A stretch of 24,909 nucleotides of DNA from Planctomycetota bacterium (GTDB taxonomy: Bacteria > Planctomycetota > MHYJ01 > WSZJ01 > JACPWG01), in NCBI GenBank assembly GCA_016220045.1, contig JACRIP010000541.1, forward strand, positions 1 to 24,909, given 5' to 3'. Made by a program: the position numbers and the translations under genes. This document shows positions 21,806-24,909 of the stretch, in pieces. Every line of letters starts with the position of its first letter. Position 1 is the stretch's first letter. A model generated the notes under the pieces. That model did not search any database, was not told the DNA's origin, and worked only from the letters and a program-made list of their open reading frames with translations.

Positions 21806-24594
21806 GCCGCCAGCCCCTCATTCAGCTCCGCCAAAATCGCCGGCAGCCGGTCCCCGAACACCTGGAACGCCTTCCCCAGCCCGCCAAGCTGGCTGAAGGG
21901 CACCTCGTCGAAGTCCTCCTGCACGATCGTCAGGCTCTGGGCGACGTGGTCGCGGATCGCGTCCAGCCACTTCCTCTGATCCGGTGTAAACCTTACCCCC
22001 GCCTCCGCCTTTGCCGCCAGCCACTCCCGGTACCGCTGGTCGACGGTCACCGCCACCGGAACCAGCGTGCGCTTTGGGTCGATCGCCTGCCGCACCAGCG
22101 CGATCAGGTCCACCAGGCTCTTCCCCCCGTGGCCTTTCACCCGCTCCGGCTCCACCGCCTCGTACGCGCTCCACAACCGGCCTACCGTTTCCGGCCGCGT
22201 CGGCGTCACATAGAACGGCGGCCGGTCCAGGCTCGTCGCCAGCTCCCGCAAATGCCGATAGCACAGCCCCGCCCGGTACGGTCGGCTGTAGATCAACCGC
22301 AGCGCCTCGATGTCGTCCTTGTTCTCCTCGATGAACTGCTTGAAGTCGGACAACAGGGTTCGCGCCTTCTCCTTGGCCGCGCCGTCGAAGCCCGCCCGCC
22401 GCAGCTCGTCCGGCGTCGTCTCGTCGATCACCTGTTCGAGCGCGGCCTTGGCGTTCAACACCGCCTCGCGCAGCTTGGGCGCGTGGAACGGCTTCACCGC
22501 CTCGGCCATGGCCGCGCCTTCCGCCGCGTCGAGCTGCGGCTCGGTCGGTTCCGGGCCGGCCGCGAGCCCGAACTTCTCCGCGGCGCGCGCCGCGACCTGG
22601 TCCGGATCGATGCTCGCGAGCAGCTTCTGGGTGAGCCCGCCCAATCCCCCGGCGACGCCGGCGGCCGCCGCGATCTGCGCGGCCTGGACCGGATCGACCT
22701 GTTGCTGGAGCCGGGCCAGCCGGGCGGCGAGCGTCGAGACGAGGTCGGCATTGACCATGCCGGCCGCGACCGCGTTGAGTACCTTGGCGAGCGAGACGCT
22801 GGGCTGGCGGTCGAGCGGCTTCGTGGTCGTCTTGTCGCTCTCGCAGACGCCGACCGCATCGACGATGACGAAGCGCGTCTTGGAGCGCGCGTCGGGCGTC
22901 ACGCTCTGCAGGTCGTCGGGCTGGATGACCCGGCACCCCCGGCCCTTCATCTGCTCGAAGTAGGAGGCCGACGCGATATTCCTCATGAAGACCAGGCATT
23001 CCAGCGGCTTCACGTCGGTCCCGGTCGCGATCATGTCCACGGTGACGGCGATGCGCGGGTGGTAGGAGTTGCGGAACTCGTTGAGCAGCACGTCGGGCGG
23101 CTTGCCCGTGGTCTTGGAGGTGATCTTCTGGCAGAAGTCGTTCCCCTTCGCGAACTCCTCCCGGATCATCTTGGTGAGATCTTCGGCGTGGTTGTCGTTC
23201 TTGGCGAAGACCAGCGTCTTGGGCACCTCGGTCCGGCCGGGAAAAATCTCCGTGAACAGCCGCTCCCGGAAGGTCCGGAGCACCAGCCGCATCTGCTGCG
23301 GGTTCACGACCTCGCGATCGAGCGCGCTCGCGCTGTAGGTCAGGTCGTCGTCCAGTTCGGCGAGGCGCCGCGCCCGCGTGCGCCGGTCGCGGCGCGGAAC
23401 GAGCTGATGCGGCTCCGCCACCAGCGTCGCGCCGTCCGCGGTGATCTGCGTCTCGATCCGGTAGACGTCGTAGCCGACGTTGACGCCGTCGGCCACCGCC
23501 TGCTCGTGGGTGTAATCCTGTACCAGGTTGCCGTTGAAAAAACCGAGCGTCTGGTTGGTGGGCGTGGCGGTCAGCCCGATGATGAAGGCGTCGAAGTACT
23601 CGAGGACCTGCCGCCAGACGTTGTAGATCGTGCGGTGGCACTCATCGACGACGATGAAGTCGAAGGTTTCCGGCGGGAGGTGGGGATTGTAGACGACGGG
23701 CAGGGGCTGCGCGCCCAGGGCCGTCGCCGCCTCGAACAGGGAGGACTCCTCGTTCCCTTCCTCGAAGGCCTCCTCGCCCTTGAGCATCGAGTAGAGCCGC
23801 TGGATCGTCGTGATGCAGACGTTGGCGGCGGGATCGAGCGTGTTTTTTTTCAGGTGCTGGACGTTGAATTCCTCGGTGAACTTGTAGGGGCTGCTGGGAG
23901 AGACGAACTGCTGGAATTCGTTGTGGGTCTGCTTGCCGAGGTTGTTGCGGTCGACGAGGAAGAGGACGCGCCGGGCCTTGGCGAACTTGATCAGGCGGTA
24001 CACGAAGTTGCAGGCGGTGAAGGTTTTGCCCGAGCCGGTGGCCATCTGGATGAGCGCCCGGGGATGGTTGGCGGCGAGGGAGCGTTCGAGGTTCTCGACG
24101 GCCTTGACCTGGACGGGCCAGAGCTTGCCGGAGTCGAGGGGCGGCATCCGGCCGAGCCCGGCGCGGACCTGGGCGTCGAGCTTGGCGCGCCGGATCAGCT
24201 CCGCCGGCCGGTGGAAGGTGAAGACTTCGCGGCTGCGCGGGACGGGGTCGAGGTTGCTCGTGAACTGGGTGACGATGCCTGTGGACTCGTAGGCGAAGGG
24301 GAGCGGCCGGTGGTAGTGCGGCAGGTCAGGGGGAAGGCCTGCGGTGTATTTGGCCGACTGGATCTCGACGCCGGTCAGGGCGTGGCCTTCGGGCTTGGCC
24401 TCGACGACGCCGATGGCCTTACCGTCGGCGTAGAGTAGGTAGTCGGCGAAGCCGGTCCGCAGTGGGAACTCGCGCACGGCGATGCCCAGGCCCGCGGAAA
24501 TGTTCATCTGCGGGTGGGACTGGACCGACCAGCCGGAGGCCTCCAGGAGTCGGTCGATCCGCCGGCGTGCGGCGGCTTCCGGTGCTTCGGACAT
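21802..24594 (-). CDS. hsdR: Type I restriction endonuclease, helicase-nuclease subunit
   Basis: HsdR translocates DNA with ATP and cuts it at a distance from an unmethylated target. The 930-residue protein starts with a PD-(D/E)xK nuclease domain: FADYLLYADGKAIGVVEAKPEG at about residues 48-70, with the Asp and the ExK pair. The SF2 helicase core follows: MATGSGKTFTA (Walker A, about 183-193), DECHRT (Walker B, about 316-321), GLTATPTN (motif III) and late motifs including EQMKGRGCRV (motif VI). The C-terminal segment with LIYSRPYRAGLCYRHLREL is of the EcoEI type that contacts the M2S core. Length and motifs are complete, so it should be active. It is the first gene of the hsdR-hsdS-hsdM-regulator-HEPN operon; a promoter is visible at 24709-24737. 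Confidence 0.95.
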   Translation of the reverse strand: MSEAPEAAARRRIDRLLEASGWSVQSHPQMNISAGLGIAVREFPLRTGFADYLLYADGKAIGVVEAKPEGHALTGVEIQSAKYTAGLPPDLPHYHRPLPFAYESTGIVTQFTSNLDPVPRSREVFTFHRPAELIRRAKLDAQVRAGLGRMPPLDSGKLWPVQVKAVENLERSLAANHPRALIQMATGSGKTFTACNFVYRLIKFAKARRVLFLVDRNNLGKQTHNEFQQFVSPSSPYKFTEEFNVQHLKKNTLDPAANVCITTIQRLYSMLKGEEAFEEGNEESSLFEAATALGAQPLPVVYNPHLPPETFDFIVVDECHRTIYNVWRQVLEYFDAFIIGLTATPTNQTLGFFNGNLVQDYTHEQAVADGVNVGYDVYRIETQITADGATLVAEPHQLVPRRDRRTRARRLAELDDDLTYSASALDREVVNPQQMRLVLRTFRERLFTEIFPGRTEVPKTLVFAKNDNHAEDLTKMIREEFAKGNDFCQKITSKTTGKPPDVLLNEFRNSYHPRIAVTVDMIATGTDVKPLECLVFMRNIASASYFEQMKGRGCRVIQPDDLQSVTPDARSKTRFVIVDAVGVCESDKTTTKPLDRQPSVSLAKVLNAVAAGMVNADLVSTLAARLARLQQQVDPVQAAQIAAAAGVAGGLGGLTQKLLASIDPDQVAARAAEKFGLAAGPEPTEPQLDAAEGAAMAEAVKPFHAPKLREAVLNAKAALEQVIDETTPDELRRAGFDGAAKEKARTLLSDFKQFIEENKDDIEALRLIYSRPYRAGLCYRHLRELATSLDRPPFYVTPTRPETVGRLWSAYEAVEPERVKGHGGKSLVDLIALVRQAIDPKRTLVPVAVTVDQRYREWLAAKAEAGVRFTPDQRKWLDAIRDHVAQSLTIVQEDFDEVPFSQLGGLGKAFQVFGDRLPAILAELNEGLAA

Positions 24595-24708
24595 GCGCCC
24601 CCGTCGAGATTGCGAGCCGTGCGCGTCGGCGGTGAGGATCGGGGGAACCCCTGCGGTGACGAATTCGCCGCGCCGGTTCCTGCTGCGCGGGTGCGCGCAC
24701 TGCGGCGC

Positions 24709-24737
24709 ATTTTACGGAGGCGGGTGGAGGAAGTCCA
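24709..24737 (-). promoter_or_regulatory. Sigma70-like promoter of the hsdRSM operon
   Basis: On the minus strand TGGACT (24737-24732) and TAAAAT (24714-24709) are 17 bp apart, nearly the same as the M1 operon promoter (TGGACA-N18-TAAAAT). The predicted start near 24702 gives a leader of about 107 nt before the hsdR ATG. Confidence 0.5.
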
Positions 24738-24874
24738 GAGACGGACGGCGGTGGGGTGCATGTCCGGTATTGCCGACGCGCTTGTCCCATCGATCGCCGC
24801 CCCCGAGACGCGGAGTACTGGGTCGCCGCAGCGGGCGTACTTTGGCGGCAGCACGGCCTCGGTCGTCCTCGTAT

Positions 24875-24896
24875 CTCGTACTCGTACTCGTACTCG
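24875..24896. repeat. Hexamer tandem repeat (CTCGTA), about 3.7 units
   Basis: Three exact CTCGTA units (24875-24892) are followed by CTCG; a related CCTCGTAT precedes them. It is the third period length (6, 7 and 8 bp) seen among the intergenic arrays of this window. Confidence 0.7.
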
Positions 24897-24909
24897 AACG
24901 CCCAGGGCA

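Larger units (their letters stand above)
24595..24909. other. Upstream region of hsdR, no gene seen
   Basis: These 315 bp carry no reading frame with coding character. They hold the candidate hsdR promoter (24709-24737) and, at the window edge, a hexamer repeat (24875-24896). Confidence 0.5.

Noticed and set aside
21946..24438. Long open frame on the plus strand opposite hsdR (and similar ones opposite hsdM, the aldehyde dehydrogenase and the deaminase-ATPase gene)
   Set aside because: High GC leaves few stops on the opposite strand. The products are Arg/Gly/Ala/Asp-rich without motifs, and each lies across a gene with clear family motifs.
24726..24740. GGTGGAGGAAGTCCA resembles the start of bacterial RNase P RNA
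   Set aside because: The usual GAGGAAAGTCC is not exact and none of the other conserved RNase P segments follow before the window ends.

Overview
The window is about 24.9 kb of very GC-rich bacterial DNA with dense coding on both strands. Most third codon positions are G or C. A lipobox lipoprotein and an exported M1 peptidase point to a bacterium with an active Sec pathway. The many small interspersed repeats in the gaps (6-, 7- and 8-bp periodic arrays and short palindromes) recall lineages such as Planctomycetota, Acidobacteriota and related uncultured phyla. That is an impression: no rRNA, tRNA or unambiguous marker gene is present, so I do not assign a phylum.

The left half (1-12.5 kb) looks like ordinary chromosome. 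A leftward operon holds an M1 metallopeptidase, a tail-anchored TPR protein and RuvX/YqgF. Divergent from it is a rightward group with a small Rieske ferredoxin, an enoyl-CoA hydratase, a 35-residue one-helix membrane protein and an aldehyde dehydrogenase. A repeat-rich gap follows. Next comes a leftward TMTC-like membrane/TPR glycosyltransferase gene cut by one in-frame amber codon. Divergent from that are a membrane-anchored archaemetzincin relative that has lost its catalytic zinc site and a DUF885 lipoprotein.

The right half (12.5-24.9 kb) is an accessory, defence-type region. A gap of about 850 bp holds a promoter, a broken small gene and a large imperfect hairpin. A rightward cassette then follows: two small proteins of unknown function, an HNH nuclease-like protein, and a fusion of a RibD-type deaminase, a GHKL-like ATPase module and a C-terminal winged helix. 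A decayed copy of part of the HNH gene and a cluster of TATCCCGACA half-sites lie just beyond. Facing it is a leftward five-gene operon: hsdR, hsdS, hsdM, a LexA-type DNA-binding protein without a peptidase domain, and an HEPN protein with an RxxxxH motif.

The two right-hand blocks converge at about 16.6-16.9 kb. The type I restriction-modification genes are certain. The LexA-like and HEPN genes sit where a regulator and an RNase back-up (abortive) effector could be co-expressed with it, which is inference. The deaminase-ATPase-winged-helix fusion, with its HNH and small partners, is the best candidate here for a little-described system.
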